Shown here: one piece after another, positions 48,949 to 59,485 of the stretch | Layout of the letters: each line of letters begins with the position of its first letter | Position numbering within the stretch: position 1 is the stretch's first letter | Assembly: GCA_036960375.1 (NCBI GenBank) | Contig: JBALVY010000008.1 | Location: 1 to 64,000 of the forward strand | Direction of reading: 5' to 3' | Length of the DNA: 64,000 nucleotides | Source: CAWVSB01 sp036960375 | GTDB taxonomy: Bacteria; Pseudomonadota; Gammaproteobacteria; Pseudomonadales; CAWVSB01 | Notes under the pieces: generated by a model | Told to the model about the DNA's origin: nothing | Seen by the model: only the letters and a program-made list of their open reading frames with translations | The model's database searches: none | Made by a program: the position numbers and the translations under genes

Positions 48949-50787
48949 CTAACTAACGGATGAGTAATTAAGTCCATAGCCGTAAGGGAATAGGGGGTCG
49001 TAGGCCGGGTCACCTATGTTCATATTGGTGGCGGAATTTTTGGGCCACGAAAATGATAATTTTCCTTCGAAATCATAGTCACCGAACAGAACATCAGCTA
49101 TCCCTTGTCCTTCCGAACCCGGTAGCCATGCCGCAACCAGGCTCGCCACTTCATCGAGTTCCTGGTTGATGACCAGTGGTCTACCCGAAACTAAGATAGC
49201 GATCACTGGAATACCTTTCTGGCGGATGTTTTTGATCGTTTTCAAATCTTCCGGGTGCGATATGGCATGTTCAAGTGTTTTTGCATAGGGGTCCAAAACC
49301 TGCATCTGACCTTTGATTTGAGAGCCCGCTTCAACTATTGCGTTGTTACCATCCCGAATATCGCCCAATCCTTCGGCATAGGGGCGCTCGCCAATGACCA
49401 CTATCGCAATGTCATGCTGATCGGCGTCAGCGTCGGCACCAAACTCATCACAACTTAGTACAGCATTGCTTGCTTGCTGCTTGATGCCTTCCCAAATAGA
49501 TGTACCATCTTCGATTACTTCGTTATCAGAACAACCCTGCCAGGCAACAGTAAAACCACCACACTGGTAGCCCCTGTTATGGGCGCTTTTCCCTGCAACG
49601 AATATCCGTGCCTGTTTATCCAGTGGTAACTGTTTGTGCTCGTTTTTGAGCAAGATCAGTGACTTGCGTACCGCCTCACGCGCGACTTCTCTGTGCGCTT
49701 TGCAGCCGAAACTTGGGTGATTTGACCAGGGCCTGGCTCGCGGTCGCGGCTTATCGAACAGGCCGTAGGCGAACTTTACCGTTAATATTCTGCTGACCGC
49801 GTCGTTTATCCTTGAAATGGGAACGGAGCCTTGTTGCACGTGAGTCCGGAGTATACTGATAAAACTCTGCCAGTTCTCTGGCACCATGAACATATCGATA
49901 CCTGCGTTAACCGCCAGTTTTACCGCATCGTAATAATCTTGAGCGAGTGTATCTATGCCATCCCAATCCGAAATAACAATACCCTTGAAACTCATGTCAT
50001 TTTTTAATATATCGCTAATCAGGTATTTATGACTGTGGCACTTATCACCATTCCAGCTGCTATAAGATGCCATCACTGTTAATACGCCTTGCTCGATTGC
50101 GGCATAATAGGGGGCTATATGGATGGATTCGAGCTCATTTAGGCTGATTGCCGTATTACCTTGGTCAATGCCATTGGTGGAACCGCCGTCGCCAACCCAG
50201 TGTTTGACGCAGGCGATAAGACCACTGTCATCCAGATCACCCTGCAGGCCTCTGACAAAGGGTGCAGCATAGGAACTTACAATTGCCGGGTCTTCTGAAT
50301 AACTTTCGTAGGTACGACCCCAGTGATCATTGCGACTAACGGCCAATGTCGGCGCGAAGGTCCAGTCAACCCCGGTTGCCAGTGTTTCCCGTGCAGTAAT
50401 TTCTGCTATACGTTCCACTAGTTCAGGAGAGTTGGCTGCCCCAAGACCGATATTATGTGGGAATACAGTGGCTCCCAAAACGTTATTGTTACCATGAATG
50501 GCATCCAGGCCATAGATAATAGGGATGGCCAGGTGATGCTCGTCCGCCTCCATTGAAGCGGCCCAATAGGCATCATTCATGGCTACCCAGTCGGCAGGTC
50601 GGTTGTCTGCCGGGCTGGAACCGCCGCCACTGAATACCGAGCCCAAATGATAGGCCTTTACGTCCTGCGGTGAACAGGTCGCTCTTTCCGCCTGGGTCAT
50701 TTGGCCAATTTTTTGATCCAGACTCATTTGTGATAAAAGCGCATCGACTTTTTGCTTAATGGTGGGATCATCTAGTCTAGTTGTCAT
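48949..50787 (-). CDS. GH3 beta-glucosidase, short form
   Basis: 612 residues without a signal peptide, so cytoplasmic. GH3 barrel with DQKIGQMTQAER at the start, VDWTFAPTLAVSRNDHWGRTYESYSEDP, CVKHWVGDGG, and the nucleophile aspartate in GIVISDWDGID; the second domain provides the acid/base region. It lacks the C-terminal fibronectin III-like domain found in the other GH3 here, and ends GYGLNYSS. It would cut glucose from the non-reducing end of beta-glucans or oligomers. Convergent with lacI, eight bases apart; third gene of a three-gene operon. Confidence 0.93.
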   Translation of the reverse strand: MTTRLDDPTIKQKVDALLSQMSLDQKIGQMTQAERATCSPQDVKAYHLGSVFSGGGSSPADNRPADWVAMNDAYWAASMEADEHHLAIPIIYGLDAIHGNNNVLGATVFPHNIGLGAANSPELVERIAEITARETLATGVDWTFAPTLAVSRNDHWGRTYESYSEDPAIVSSYAAPFVRGLQGDLDDSGLIACVKHWVGDGGSTNGIDQGNTAISLNELESIHIAPYYAAIEQGVLTVMASYSSWNGDKCHSHKYLISDILKNDMSFKGIVISDWDGIDTLAQDYYDAVKLAVNAGIDMFMVPENWQSFISILRTHVQQGSVPISRINDAVSRILTVKFAYGLFDKPRPRARPWSNHPSFGCKAHREVAREAVRKSLILLKNEHKQLPLDKQARIFVAGKSAHNRGYQCGGFTVAWQGCSDNEVIEDGTSIWEGIKQQASNAVLSCDEFGADADADQHDIAIVVIGERPYAEGLGDIRDGNNAIVEAGSQIKGQMQVLDPYAKTLEHAISHPEDLKTIKNIRQKGIPVIAILVSGRPLVINQELDEVASLVAAWLPGSEGQGIADVLFGDYDFEGKLSFSWPKNSATNMNIGDPAYDPLFPYGYGLNYSSVS

Positions 50788-50864
50788 AACATCAATTTCT
50801 TCCGTGAAAAGATGGCTGCGTCAAGCCCGTATTTCTAGTGCTGGTAAAAGTTGAGTGCAGTAGA

Positions 50865-52187
50865 TTACTCATCGACATAAAACGGAATATTGGCATGCGC
50901 CGCATGGCCGTTTCCATCATATGCATAGACGAACAATCGGTAGGCGCCATGTGTAGCAGGAGCCTGAATTTGGATTTCTTTGTTCGACTCTCCACGAATT
51001 AAACCAGTGACTAGTGCCGGTAGTTTCTCTTGTGCACCACCTGCCTGCGTAGTCTTGCTTTCATGTCTCAATTCCCATCGATAACGAATTGGGTCGTTTT
51101 CCGGGTCTTTGACCGTCACCAGAGCTGTGTAATTCCCATTGGCTTTTAGCTTTACGTTATCTTCGGCACTTTGGCCATTGAGCAACATAGACTCCAGTTT
51201 TGGCGTACGATTTTCGGGCCAACGCTGATTCCAGATGTAATGCATCACATCAATGGTTTCGGTTTCTGCATCGGTATCCGTAAACATGCCGTACCAGGTG
51301 GCGGTTCTTTCCTGTTTTTGTCCCCACAAAAAAACATAGGTGCCGATGACTTGGCCAGCAAGTGGTTCAATAACCTGTTGGTAGCCATCCAGGTAATTTT
51401 TTGCTTTCATCGAACTGTTTTTCTCAATGGGAGCACCCCAGGATGTTTTTTCTACCTCCCAATGGCCCTGAGCTCCCCATTCGGTGACAAACAAGGGGGT
51501 AGGGAAGTTGTCACGTCTAATATAATCTGGCAAATTCACGAGATCGGAATACATCTGAACGCTGATATAATCGAGATCAGCTGCACGCTCCAGAATAACT
51601 TTTATGTCGTGTGGCACATAACCTGAGAGTGTAGTGGTGGTAGGGTGGTTAGGGTCAAGTTGATGGATCATTTTTGAAATATCGTTGACCGCGTCATAGA
51701 CTTTGGGATTTTTGAAATCGTAGTTTAATTCGTTGCCGATAATCCAGCTCAGTAGTGCCGGATGATCTTTGTATTTCAGCACCTCCAGTTTAATGCGTTC
51801 AAATTGTTTGGCCACTTTCTCTTTGTTGTTATAATCAAAACCCCAGTGCTCGGCTCCTAAAACGAGGTTCATTGAGACGGTTAATCCCAGGCTTTGAGCT
51901 TTGTCCAATACCTGTTGACCTGTTCGCCCACCGCTGTCGATATTCCAGGTACGAAAGGAATTACCGCCATGGCGCGCGAAGGCATCGATATCACCATATT
52001 CTATGCCCGCGCCTTTCACCTGATAGGGTTTACCATCCCTGAGAAGATGATACTTTCCCTGATCACTAGTGATCTCTACCTTAATAGCTTCTGATTGAGG
52101 GTTCTGCGCGTCACTACTTGACCCGCAAGCCTGGCACATAAGTATGACTAAAGCCGTCAGTAAGCCGATTTTTATACTAGGTTTCAT
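50865..52187 (-). CDS. Exported clan GH-A glycoside hydrolase
   Basis: 440 residues. A signal with a possible degenerate lipobox (C21 in LMCQACG) suggests anchoring in the outer or inner membrane. The TIM barrel carries the clan GH-A acid/base motif GNELNYD (E153) and the nucleophile VTEWGAQG (E236), and a C-terminal beta domain from about residue 330. Related to GH2-type barrels, but without sugar-binding and immunoglobulin-like domains; GH158-type endo-beta-1,3-glucanase is a possibility from gene context. Placed between two GH3 genes in the same operon. Substrate is inferred, not shown. Confidence 0.82.
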   Translation of the reverse strand: MKPSIKIGLLTALVILMCQACGSSSDAQNPQSEAIKVEITSDQGKYHLLRDGKPYQVKGAGIEYGDIDAFARHGGNSFRTWNIDSGGRTGQQVLDKAQSLGLTVSMNLVLGAEHWGFDYNNKEKVAKQFERIKLEVLKYKDHPALLSWIIGNELNYDFKNPKVYDAVNDISKMIHQLDPNHPTTTTLSGYVPHDIKVILERAADLDYISVQMYSDLVNLPDYIRRDNFPTPLFVTEWGAQGHWEVEKTSWGAPIEKNSSMKAKNYLDGYQQVIEPLAGQVIGTYVFLWGQKQERTATWYGMFTDTDAETETIDVMHYIWNQRWPENRTPKLESMLLNGQSAEDNVKLKANGNYTALVTVKDPENDPIRYRWELRHESKTTQAGGAQEKLPALVTGLIRGESNKEIQIQAPATHGAYRLFVYAYDGNGHAAHANIPFYVDE

Positions 52188-52203
52188 GTAGGTGACTTAT
52201 TTC

Positions 52204-54426
52204 CTAATCGTGAATCTCAAACTCAGCCCATAACGGCGCGTCGGAACTACCACCAATCCAGACGTGAAACTGTCCGGGTTCGGTGACCAATTGCATGTTT
52301 CGGTCATAGAACGCCAACTCGTCAGTATGTAATGTGAAACTGACCCGTTCGCGTTGTCCGGGTTTCAATTGCACACGTTTGAATCCCTTCAGTTCTTTGA
52401 CCGGGCGTGTCACATTGCCGACTAGATCACGAACATACAATTGAACGACTTCTTCTGCTTCGTGTTCTCCGGTATTTATTATGTCTGCGGCTATTACAAT
52501 ACTTTCGCCAAGGCCGATACTGCGGTGAGAGCTGGTAATTTTGACATAGTGAAACGCACCATAGGATAGACCATGTCCAAAAGGAAACAGCGGCTTGTAG
52601 CCAGTATCCAGATGAAAAGAGGCCATGCCCAACGAGGTTTGCGGCGGCCTGGCAGGTACATCTTCCATTTTGATGCAGCTTTCGTCAGTTGCTGGTCTGC
52701 CGGTATTCTTTTGTGAATAATATATGGGTATTTGACCCACCGCCTTGGGAAAAGTCACCGGTAATTTACCGCAGGGAGAACGTAGGCCAAATAATAAGTC
52801 TGCAATTGCAGGCCCGCCCATGGTGCCGGGGTGCCAGGCATATAAAATGGCGTCGGCTTTGTCGATGATGTTTTCGAGAGTTAGCGGCCGACCTGCCATA
52901 ATCACCAGAATAAGGGGTTTGCCCGTGGCAGCGATTGCCTCAATTAGCTGCTCCTGCTGGCCTGGCAAATCGATATTGGCCCGCGAGTGAGCTTCGCCTG
53001 ACATAAACGACTCTTCACCGACAACCATTATTACGGCATCAGATCGTTTTGCCATATCGGTTGCGTGGGCAAAGCCGTCATGGCTTGTCGATCGGGTTGA
53101 GTCCAGACCTTGACTATAGTTTATCGTCACCTCATCACCCAGCAACGCGGCAATGGATTCGCGACAACTGATACTGTGCTCTGTATCACCGTCGAATATC
53201 CAGGTGCCGAGTTGCTCGTAGTTGTCATCAGCCAGCGGCCCGATCAGTGCGACGGAGCTAAGCTGTGTTTTAGATAGCGGCAGTGTTTTATGTTCGTTCT
53301 TGAGTAATACACAGCTCTTTACTGCAGCTTCTTTGGCTGCATCAAGGTGCGCGGTATTTAGCAGCGCCGGGAAATCTGCCGGATCGGTATAGGGGTTGTC
53401 AAATAAGCCCAATTCAAATTTAAGCGTGAGGATGCGCGCAACCATGGTGTCGATTTGAGCGACATCGATTTTTCCTTCGCCAATCAGGTTTTGCAGGTGA
53501 TCATTATAGGTTGTGCTAGCCATTTCCATATCGATGCCGGCACTGGCGGCTTCATAGGCCGCTTCTTCGTCATCGTGGGTGAATCCGTGCACGGTTAATT
53601 CTACTATGGACTCCCAGTCGCTGACCATGACGCCGTCATATTGCCATTCCTTACGCAGGATTTGGTCCATCAACCAGCTGTTACCCGATGCAGGTACACC
53701 ATTGAGGTCGCAAAACGCCGCCATAAACGTCGATACACCGGCATCAGCCGCCACCTTAAAAGGGCGCAAATGGGTATTACGTAACTCGTTTTCGGGAATA
53801 TTGGCAGTGTTATAGTCACGTCCACCTTCGGCGGCACCGTAGCCTGCAAAATGTTTGGCGCATGATGCAATAGAACCGGATGCAGTAAGATCGTCGCCTT
53901 GAAAGCCCGCAATCATCGCGGCACCTAAAATGCCGCATAAATACGGGTCTTCGCCCAGTGACTCAGCGATTCTGCCCCAGCGAGGGTCTCGGGTAATGTC
54001 GATCATTGGGGCAAAGGTCCAGTTAACACCGCTGGCTGCAGACTCGAGAGCACTGATGCGCGCCCCTAGCTTAATGATTTCCGGATCCCAGCTTGCCGCC
54101 TGACCCAGTGGAATAGGAAATATCGTTTTAAACCCATGAATGACGTCGCGGCCATTGAGCAAGGGAATGCCCAAGCGGCTTTCCTCTACGGCCAGTCTTT
54201 GCATCTCATTAACTGTATCGAGGTCTACCTCATTAAGTACTGAGCCAACGCGACCTTCCCGTATTGCCCAGGCTAAATGATCGGGCAGCCAGCCACCGGC
54301 TCCACAATGTTGACTCATTTGACCGATCTTCTCGTCAAGCCCCATGTGTGATAGCAGTTCCTGCACCTTGGAATGTATAGAAGCGGTGTTATCAGGGACG
54401 GGTTTTAACATGGGTGTAGGCTGCAT
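52204..54426 (-). CDS. GH3 beta-glucosidase, long form with fibronectin III-like domain
   Basis: About 740 residues. GH3 domains in order: barrel with LDEKIGQMSQHCGAGG, WTFAPMIDITRDPRWGR and nucleophile aspartate in GVMVSDWESI; the alpha/beta sandwich; and a fibronectin III-like tail. No signal peptide, so cytoplasmic, unlike E. coli BglX. Start chosen at the ATG 54426, which has GAG nine bases upstream; a GTG at 54459 and other ATGs are in frame with weaker sites. First of the three-gene glycosidase operon. Its partner is the shorter GH3 at 48949. Confidence 0.92.
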   Translation of the reverse strand: MQPTPMLKPVPDNTASIHSKVQELLSHMGLDEKIGQMSQHCGAGGWLPDHLAWAIREGRVGSVLNEVDLDTVNEMQRLAVEESRLGIPLLNGRDVIHGFKTIFPIPLGQAASWDPEIIKLGARISALESAASGVNWTFAPMIDITRDPRWGRIAESLGEDPYLCGILGAAMIAGFQGDDLTASGSIASCAKHFAGYGAAEGGRDYNTANIPENELRNTHLRPFKVAADAGVSTFMAAFCDLNGVPASGNSWLMDQILRKEWQYDGVMVSDWESIVELTVHGFTHDDEEAAYEAASAGIDMEMASTTYNDHLQNLIGEGKIDVAQIDTMVARILTLKFELGLFDNPYTDPADFPALLNTAHLDAAKEAAVKSCVLLKNEHKTLPLSKTQLSSVALIGPLADDNYEQLGTWIFDGDTEHSISCRESIAALLGDEVTINYSQGLDSTRSTSHDGFAHATDMAKRSDAVIMVVGEESFMSGEAHSRANIDLPGQQEQLIEAIAATGKPLILVIMAGRPLTLENIIDKADAILYAWHPGTMGGPAIADLLFGLRSPCGKLPVTFPKAVGQIPIYYSQKNTGRPATDESCIKMEDVPARPPQTSLGMASFHLDTGYKPLFPFGHGLSYGAFHYVKITSSHRSIGLGESIVIAADIINTGEHEAEEVVQLYVRDLVGNVTRPVKELKGFKRVQLKPGQRERVSFTLHTDELAFYDRNMQLVTEPGQFHVWIGGSSDAPLWAEFEIHD

Positions 54427-54480
54427 AGTGTCTTTCTCAATCATAGGCATGGTTGCCACGGTAGTTTGGTAGCATTAAAT

Positions 54481-54513
54481 TTAGCCCAGAGCGGTTGGTG
54501 TGCTCTGGGCTAA
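54481..54513. other. Hairpin and other elements between the glycosidase operon and the sugar transporter
   Basis: TTAGCCCAGAGC and GCTCTGGGCTAA (12-bp perfect stem, 9-base loop) lie upstream of the GH3 gene. Further right, CAGCCTACT and AGTAGGCTG (54685-54712) form a 9-bp stem. These two stems occupy the 385-base gap (54460-54844) shared by two divergent operons. No promoter pattern is strong, and no copy of the TGACAGCGCTGTCA operator was found. They may be leader RNA structures or regulator sites. Confidence 0.5.
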
Positions 54514-54844
54514 GTCGTCTAATGTTCTATATAGTCTTACGATACGGCGTGTTGGATTGGAAACAACATGTATGGGGTGAATAGGGCCGATTTTGCGCTA
54601 GCATGGGTGATATTTGTCAATTTGGTCTTGGGGGAAGGCTAGAGCGCGGATTGTAGCTTCATATTTGGGATAGGCACCGCCTACCAGCCTACTCTGCACG
54701 GCAAGTAGGCTGTTTCATCTCATTCACAGTTCTATTCATCGCATTTGTATTGTTTCCCCGGTATTTGCGGTTACTTTGAAATGTGCTTTTTATCCAACGA
54801 AAGCGTGTTGCCTGTATATTAAAACAAATAAAAGGACCTCGCTG

Positions 54845-56284
54845 ATGAGCGAACCGCAGCATTATGAAACGCCAGAAAAAGATAAAATACCGGTAGCCCA
54901 AAAACTCATTTACGGTTTAGGTGCATTTGTAAACAACCTGCTTGCTGCAGCCATAGGCGGAATGGCCATCATTCTTAATCTTGGCCTGGGTATGAACCCC
55001 GCCCTTGTAGGCCTATTGGGGGCCTTACCTCGCCTGGTTGACGCAATAACCGACCCTTTGATGGGGTATATTTCGGATAATACAAAATCCCGTTGGGGTC
55101 GTCGCCGGCCTTATATCTTCTGTGGCGCGATAGCAGCAGGCATTGTATTTGCTTTGTTATGGCAACTGCCGCGTGATCAAAGTGAAATGTTCTATTTCTG
55201 GTTCTTCTTGACGGGTTCGATTGTATTTTATCTGGCGTATACGGTGTATGCCACGCCCTGGGTGGCGCTGGGTTATGAACTGACCCCTGATTACCATGAG
55301 CGCACACGCTTAATGGCCGTACAGAACTTTATGGGGCAGTTTGCCTATCTGGTGTCGCCCTGGTTTTTATGGTTTATGCAGTACGAGTTGCTGTTTGATG
55401 ACTTGGTAGAAGGCGCCAGCTGGTTGGCCATTGTCATCGCGGCGTTCACTATCTGTGTCGGCATACTACCTGCGATATTTCTCAAAGAACGTCTCCCGAA
55501 TATACCGATAAAGACCAGTGCGAATTCCAAAGATATTGAAAAGCCGCCGGCCGGAATTAAGGATTTTTTCAATGGTTTTATCGCTACCATCAAATTCAGG
55601 CCGTTTTTGAGCTTATGTGCAGCGACCTTTTTAGTCTTTAACGGCTTTATGCTGGTTTCATCTTTTCAGTTCTACGTCATTATCTATTATGTCTTTGGTG
55701 GCGATCAGTCACTGGGTGCAGAGTATGCCGGCTGGTCGGGCACGGTGTCTGCTATATCGACTTTTTGCGCTATTTTCATTGTCAGCTGGATGTCGACAAA
55801 AATCGGAAAACGCCGTGCATTTTTTGTGGCCACGAGTATTTCAATCGTGGGTTATGGCTTGAAATGGTTTTGTTATACGCCTGAGAACCCTATATTAATA
55901 CTACTCCCTACACCTTTAATAGCCTTTGGCCTGGGTGGGCTGTTTACACTGATGGGCTCTATGATTGCTGACGTCTGCGATATGGACGAACTGGAGACCG
56001 GGCAGCGCCGCGAGGGCATGTTTGGCTCAATCTATTGGTGGGTGGTCAAACTGGGTATGGCTGCAGCACTGGCCGGTGGAGGCTTCCTGTTGAATGCTAC
56101 AGGCTTTGACGTGGCACTTGATGGTGCTCAGACAGCAGACACCATATTTTTGTTAAGGGTTTTTGATGCAGTAGTACCGATGATTACCTCTGCTATAGCC
56201 ATATGGATGATAGCGACTTATCCGATCACCGAAGAGAAAGCACATGAGATTCGTCTTGAGCTTGAAACGCGACGTGGTGGCTAG
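54845..56284 (+). CDS. GPH-type sugar:cation symporter (MFS)
   Basis: 479 residues, 12 transmembrane segments. PLMGYISDNTKSRWGRRRPYI is the family signature of the glycoside-pentoside-hexuronide group, and GMFGSIYWWVVKLGMAAALAGGGF is typical of its C-terminal half. It would import di- or oligosaccharides with sodium or protons across the inner membrane, delivering them to the cytoplasmic GH3 enzymes. The ATG at 54845 with AAAGGA is chosen; an in-frame TTG 69 bases upstream is a poor alternative. Upstream of the TonB receptor gene by 138 bases. Confidence 0.92.
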   Translation: MSEPQHYETPEKDKIPVAQKLIYGLGAFVNNLLAAAIGGMAIILNLGLGMNPALVGLLGALPRLVDAITDPLMGYISDNTKSRWGRRRPYIFCGAIAAGIVFALLWQLPRDQSEMFYFWFFLTGSIVFYLAYTVYATPWVALGYELTPDYHERTRLMAVQNFMGQFAYLVSPWFLWFMQYELLFDDLVEGASWLAIVIAAFTICVGILPAIFLKERLPNIPIKTSANSKDIEKPPAGIKDFFNGFIATIKFRPFLSLCAATFLVFNGFMLVSSFQFYVIIYYVFGGDQSLGAEYAGWSGTVSAISTFCAIFIVSWMSTKIGKRRAFFVATSISIVGYGLKWFCYTPENPILILLPTPLIAFGLGGLFTLMGSMIADVCDMDELETGQRREGMFGSIYWWVVKLGMAAALAGGGFLLNATGFDVALDGAQTADTIFLLRVFDAVVPMITSAIAIWMIATYPITEEKAHEIRLELETRRGG

Positions 56285-56422
56285 GTCTTAGAAAGATCAA
56301 ACTAAGTTCATCCAGTTTGTCGTATATGATAGACGCTTCGCCGCAAAAAGATTCTCTTTCATTAATATCGGTGTAGCCTAAGCTTTGAATATTCAGTCTA
56401 ATTACATAACAGGGGTATACAT

Positions 56423-59400
56423 ATGATGTTTCAAAAGAAGTTTCTTTCCAGTGCTATAGCATTGGCTTTAATCGGCACCGGCACGCAAGCTTGGGCTCAG
56501 GAGAATAGCGAAGCAGCTGAAGAGCCTCGATTGGAAGAAGTAACAGTTACGGGCATCCGATCCAGCCTTAAGCGTTCCATGGATATGAAACGTAATGCGG
56601 ATGGTATTGTTGACGGCATTTCCTCAGAAGATATCGGTAAGTTTCCTGATACCAACCTGGCCGAATCACTGCAGCGTATCACCGGTGTAGCGATTGATCG
56701 CTCACGTGGAGAAGGTAGTAGAGTTACTGTGCGGGGTTTTGGCCCTGATTTTAACCTGGTAACCCTCAATGGCCGTCAAATGCCTACCGCTAATTCTGAC
56801 AATACTACCGGGCGCTCTTTTGATTTTGGTGACATTGCTTCAGAAGGAATCTCTGCCGTTGAGGTATATAAAAGTGGTAAAGCAAATGTGCCTACCGGTG
56901 GCATCGGTTCTACCATCAATATTAAAACTCACCGCCCATTGGATCACCCTGGTCTAAAGTTTACTTTTGGTGCAAAAGGCGTGCATGATACGTCAACAGA
57001 AACGGGCGATAGTCTTACTCCTGAACTATCCGGTCTTTATTCCAATACCTTTGCCGACGATACATTTGGTGTTTCTTTAACCGCTAGCTATCAGGAACGT
57101 CATAATGGCGCGAATACCGCGGCTGTTGGCGGATGGCGTACTTTTCCAGGCAGCACCGATGACAACTGGTGTGCTGGTGAAGACTGGTGTGGTAATACCT
57201 ATGGCAACGCTGCATGGGGTGGAATTCCCAAGAACGATGACCAAATAAATCGTCCGCTCACCGACGATGAAACGTACTCAGTGCCCCAGGTAATTACTTA
57301 CGAGTCTGCGGAATACAGGCGCACACGTATCAATGGTCAGCTGGCTTTACAGTGGGCGCCGACCGAAGAAATAAAAGCAACTCTGGATTATACCTATTCA
57401 GAAGTTGAGCATGAGCGAACATTTAATACCGTTTCAGCATGGTTTAACTTTGCCAATCAGGCAAGCGAATGGACTGACGGCCCGCAAGCCTCTCCTATCT
57501 ATTATACTGAAAATCTCCCCGGCACAATCGATATGGGTGCCGGTGCTGATGCAACCAAGAATGAAAACGAATCGGTTGGCCTGAATCTTGAGTGGACACC
57601 AAACGATAACTTGACATTGGGTCTGGATTATCATAATTCTTCAGCGAAATCCAGTCCGAATAGTCCCAATGGTTCTTCTTCCAATGTGGCGTTATCGACG
57701 GGCGGCGGTGGAGATAATCCCTTGCGCAGTGCAATAACCGGTCATTTTACCAGCGATCTGCCTGTGTTGGAGATAGCTACGAACCGTCCGCTGACACCGG
57801 AAGAAATGATAGTGACGGGCAGCGTTTTTATTAATCAGGGTACCGAAATGGATATTGAGCAGGCGAAGCTCTACGGAACCTACGAGTTTGACTGGGATAA
57901 CGGTATTGAGAGTATTGATTTTGGGGTTCAAGCTACCACTGTCGATAATCAGGGTCAATTTTCTGTTGTTCAACGAGAAGCCTGGGGTGGTGTGACCCAG
58001 CCTGGAGCGATTGCAGATTTGCTGTCAGAAGCTTCTACCGCCGGTGACTACGACGAGATCTCGGGTGGTAATGATGCTCGGCGCTGGACCGATTACTACA
58101 CATATGACATGAATGCAATGATACAACGTACCGAGGAACTGATGGCCTCAGGTGATGCGGATATATGGACAATTGCTGATATGGGTGACTGTGGTACCGG
58201 TTTCTGCCCGACAAGTAACGTGCAGGAAGATCGGCTGACTTCTGAGGAACAGACCGCGGCGTATTTCCAGGTAAATTATCACGCCGAGCTTGGTTATATG
58301 CCCTTTAATGCCCATTTAGGTGTGCGCTACGAGAAAACTGAGGTCGAGTCGTCCGCATTGTCTCCCACTTATTCTAGTATGTCGTGGATTACCGCCAATG
58401 AATTTGCGGTTAATCGTGCGGTAGACGGGAACGGCGATCCCGTTGTCGAATACAGTACTTTCACCGGCGATTACGATAATTGGCTGCCAAACCTCGATTT
58501 AGATCTGGGCTTGACTGATGATGTGGTATTGCGTGCTTCTATCAGTAAAACCATGACCCGGCCAAATTACAAGGATATCCAGGGTGGCTTGACTATCGCC
58601 GGCAACGCGCGTGTCGACGGAGGATCGGGTGCTAGAGGTAATCCTGCACTATTACCTTTCGAGTCATTGAACTTTGATTTGTCTCTGGAGTGGTACTACG
58701 GCGAGTCGAGTTATGCGTCTATCGGTTATTTCCGCAAAGACGTAGAGAACTTCATAGGTACGTCGATTAGCGATGAAGGCCTTTTTGGTATAGCTAATCC
58801 GGGAAGCGGACCGCTGGTTCAGCAGGCAGCATTGGAGTCAGGTAGCACTGATCTAGCTACTGTCCGCGACTATATTCTCGAAAACTTCGATGATGAGCCC
58901 GGCGTAGATGCAGCTAATGACATTATCTTCGGTATTTCTGGACGCGACGACCCTGCAGTTTTCCATCTCACCATTCCAACGAATATCGAAAAGGCTGTTA
59001 TGAAGGGTTGGGAAATTGCGGTTCAGCATAACTTTGGTGAATCAGGTTTTGGCGTTATTGCCAATGCCACCTTAGTCGAGGCTGACGTAGGTTATGACAA
59101 CTCAAATCTCGCTGGGCAGTTTGTTCTAAGTGGGCTTGGGGATACCGCAAACTTGATTGGCTTCTATGATAAGTATGGCGTACAGGTAAGGATCGCCTAT
59201 AGCTGGCGTGATGATTACCTGGAAGGTGTGGGCCAGGCAAACGATACCGGTGGGCCAACCTATGTTGAAGCTTATGCTCAGGTGGATATGAGTGCCAGCT
59301 ATGCCATAACCGATAGCTTTCAGGTTCTTGTTGAAGGTATAAATATTACTGATTCAACGCGTCGTCTTTATGGCCGTACCGAGATGCAAACCTTGTTTGC

Positions 59401-59449
59401 GACACAAACTGGACCTCGCTATAACATAGGTGTACGTTATACCTACTAA
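56423..59449 (+). CDS. TonB-dependent receptor, glycan-type
   Basis: 1008 residues. Signal peptide to about 25 (AWAQ), then EEVTVTGIRSSLKRSMDMKR, the TonB box and start of the plug, FPDTNLAESLQRITGVAIDR, and a plug domain to about 170 with VTLNGRQMPT. The remaining residues form the 22-strand barrel ending in aromatic YTY at the very end. This FPDTN-type plug is common in receptors of glycan-degrading gammaproteobacteria. It should take up an oligosaccharide across the outer membrane. AGGGG precedes the ATG. A terminator follows. Confidence 0.95.
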   Translation: MMFQKKFLSSAIALALIGTGTQAWAQENSEAAEEPRLEEVTVTGIRSSLKRSMDMKRNADGIVDGISSEDIGKFPDTNLAESLQRITGVAIDRSRGEGSRVTVRGFGPDFNLVTLNGRQMPTANSDNTTGRSFDFGDIASEGISAVEVYKSGKANVPTGGIGSTINIKTHRPLDHPGLKFTFGAKGVHDTSTETGDSLTPELSGLYSNTFADDTFGVSLTASYQERHNGANTAAVGGWRTFPGSTDDNWCAGEDWCGNTYGNAAWGGIPKNDDQINRPLTDDETYSVPQVITYESAEYRRTRINGQLALQWAPTEEIKATLDYTYSEVEHERTFNTVSAWFNFANQASEWTDGPQASPIYYTENLPGTIDMGAGADATKNENESVGLNLEWTPNDNLTLGLDYHNSSAKSSPNSPNGSSSNVALSTGGGGDNPLRSAITGHFTSDLPVLEIATNRPLTPEEMIVTGSVFINQGTEMDIEQAKLYGTYEFDWDNGIESIDFGVQATTVDNQGQFSVVQREAWGGVTQPGAIADLLSEASTAGDYDEISGGNDARRWTDYYTYDMNAMIQRTEELMASGDADIWTIADMGDCGTGFCPTSNVQEDRLTSEEQTAAYFQVNYHAELGYMPFNAHLGVRYEKTEVESSALSPTYSSMSWITANEFAVNRAVDGNGDPVVEYSTFTGDYDNWLPNLDLDLGLTDDVVLRASISKTMTRPNYKDIQGGLTIAGNARVDGGSGARGNPALLPFESLNFDLSLEWYYGESSYASIGYFRKDVENFIGTSISDEGLFGIANPGSGPLVQQAALESGSTDLATVRDYILENFDDEPGVDAANDIIFGISGRDDPAVFHLTIPTNIEKAVMKGWEIAVQHNFGESGFGVIANATLVEADVGYDNSNLAGQFVLSGLGDTANLIGFYDKYGVQVRIAYSWRDDYLEGVGQANDTGGPTYVEAYAQVDMSASYAITDSFQVLVEGINITDSTRRLYGRTEMQTLFATQTGPRYNIGVRYTY

Positions 59450-59485
59450 TGACGGGAGCAGTTTGACAACAGTAGTATGAAGAGG

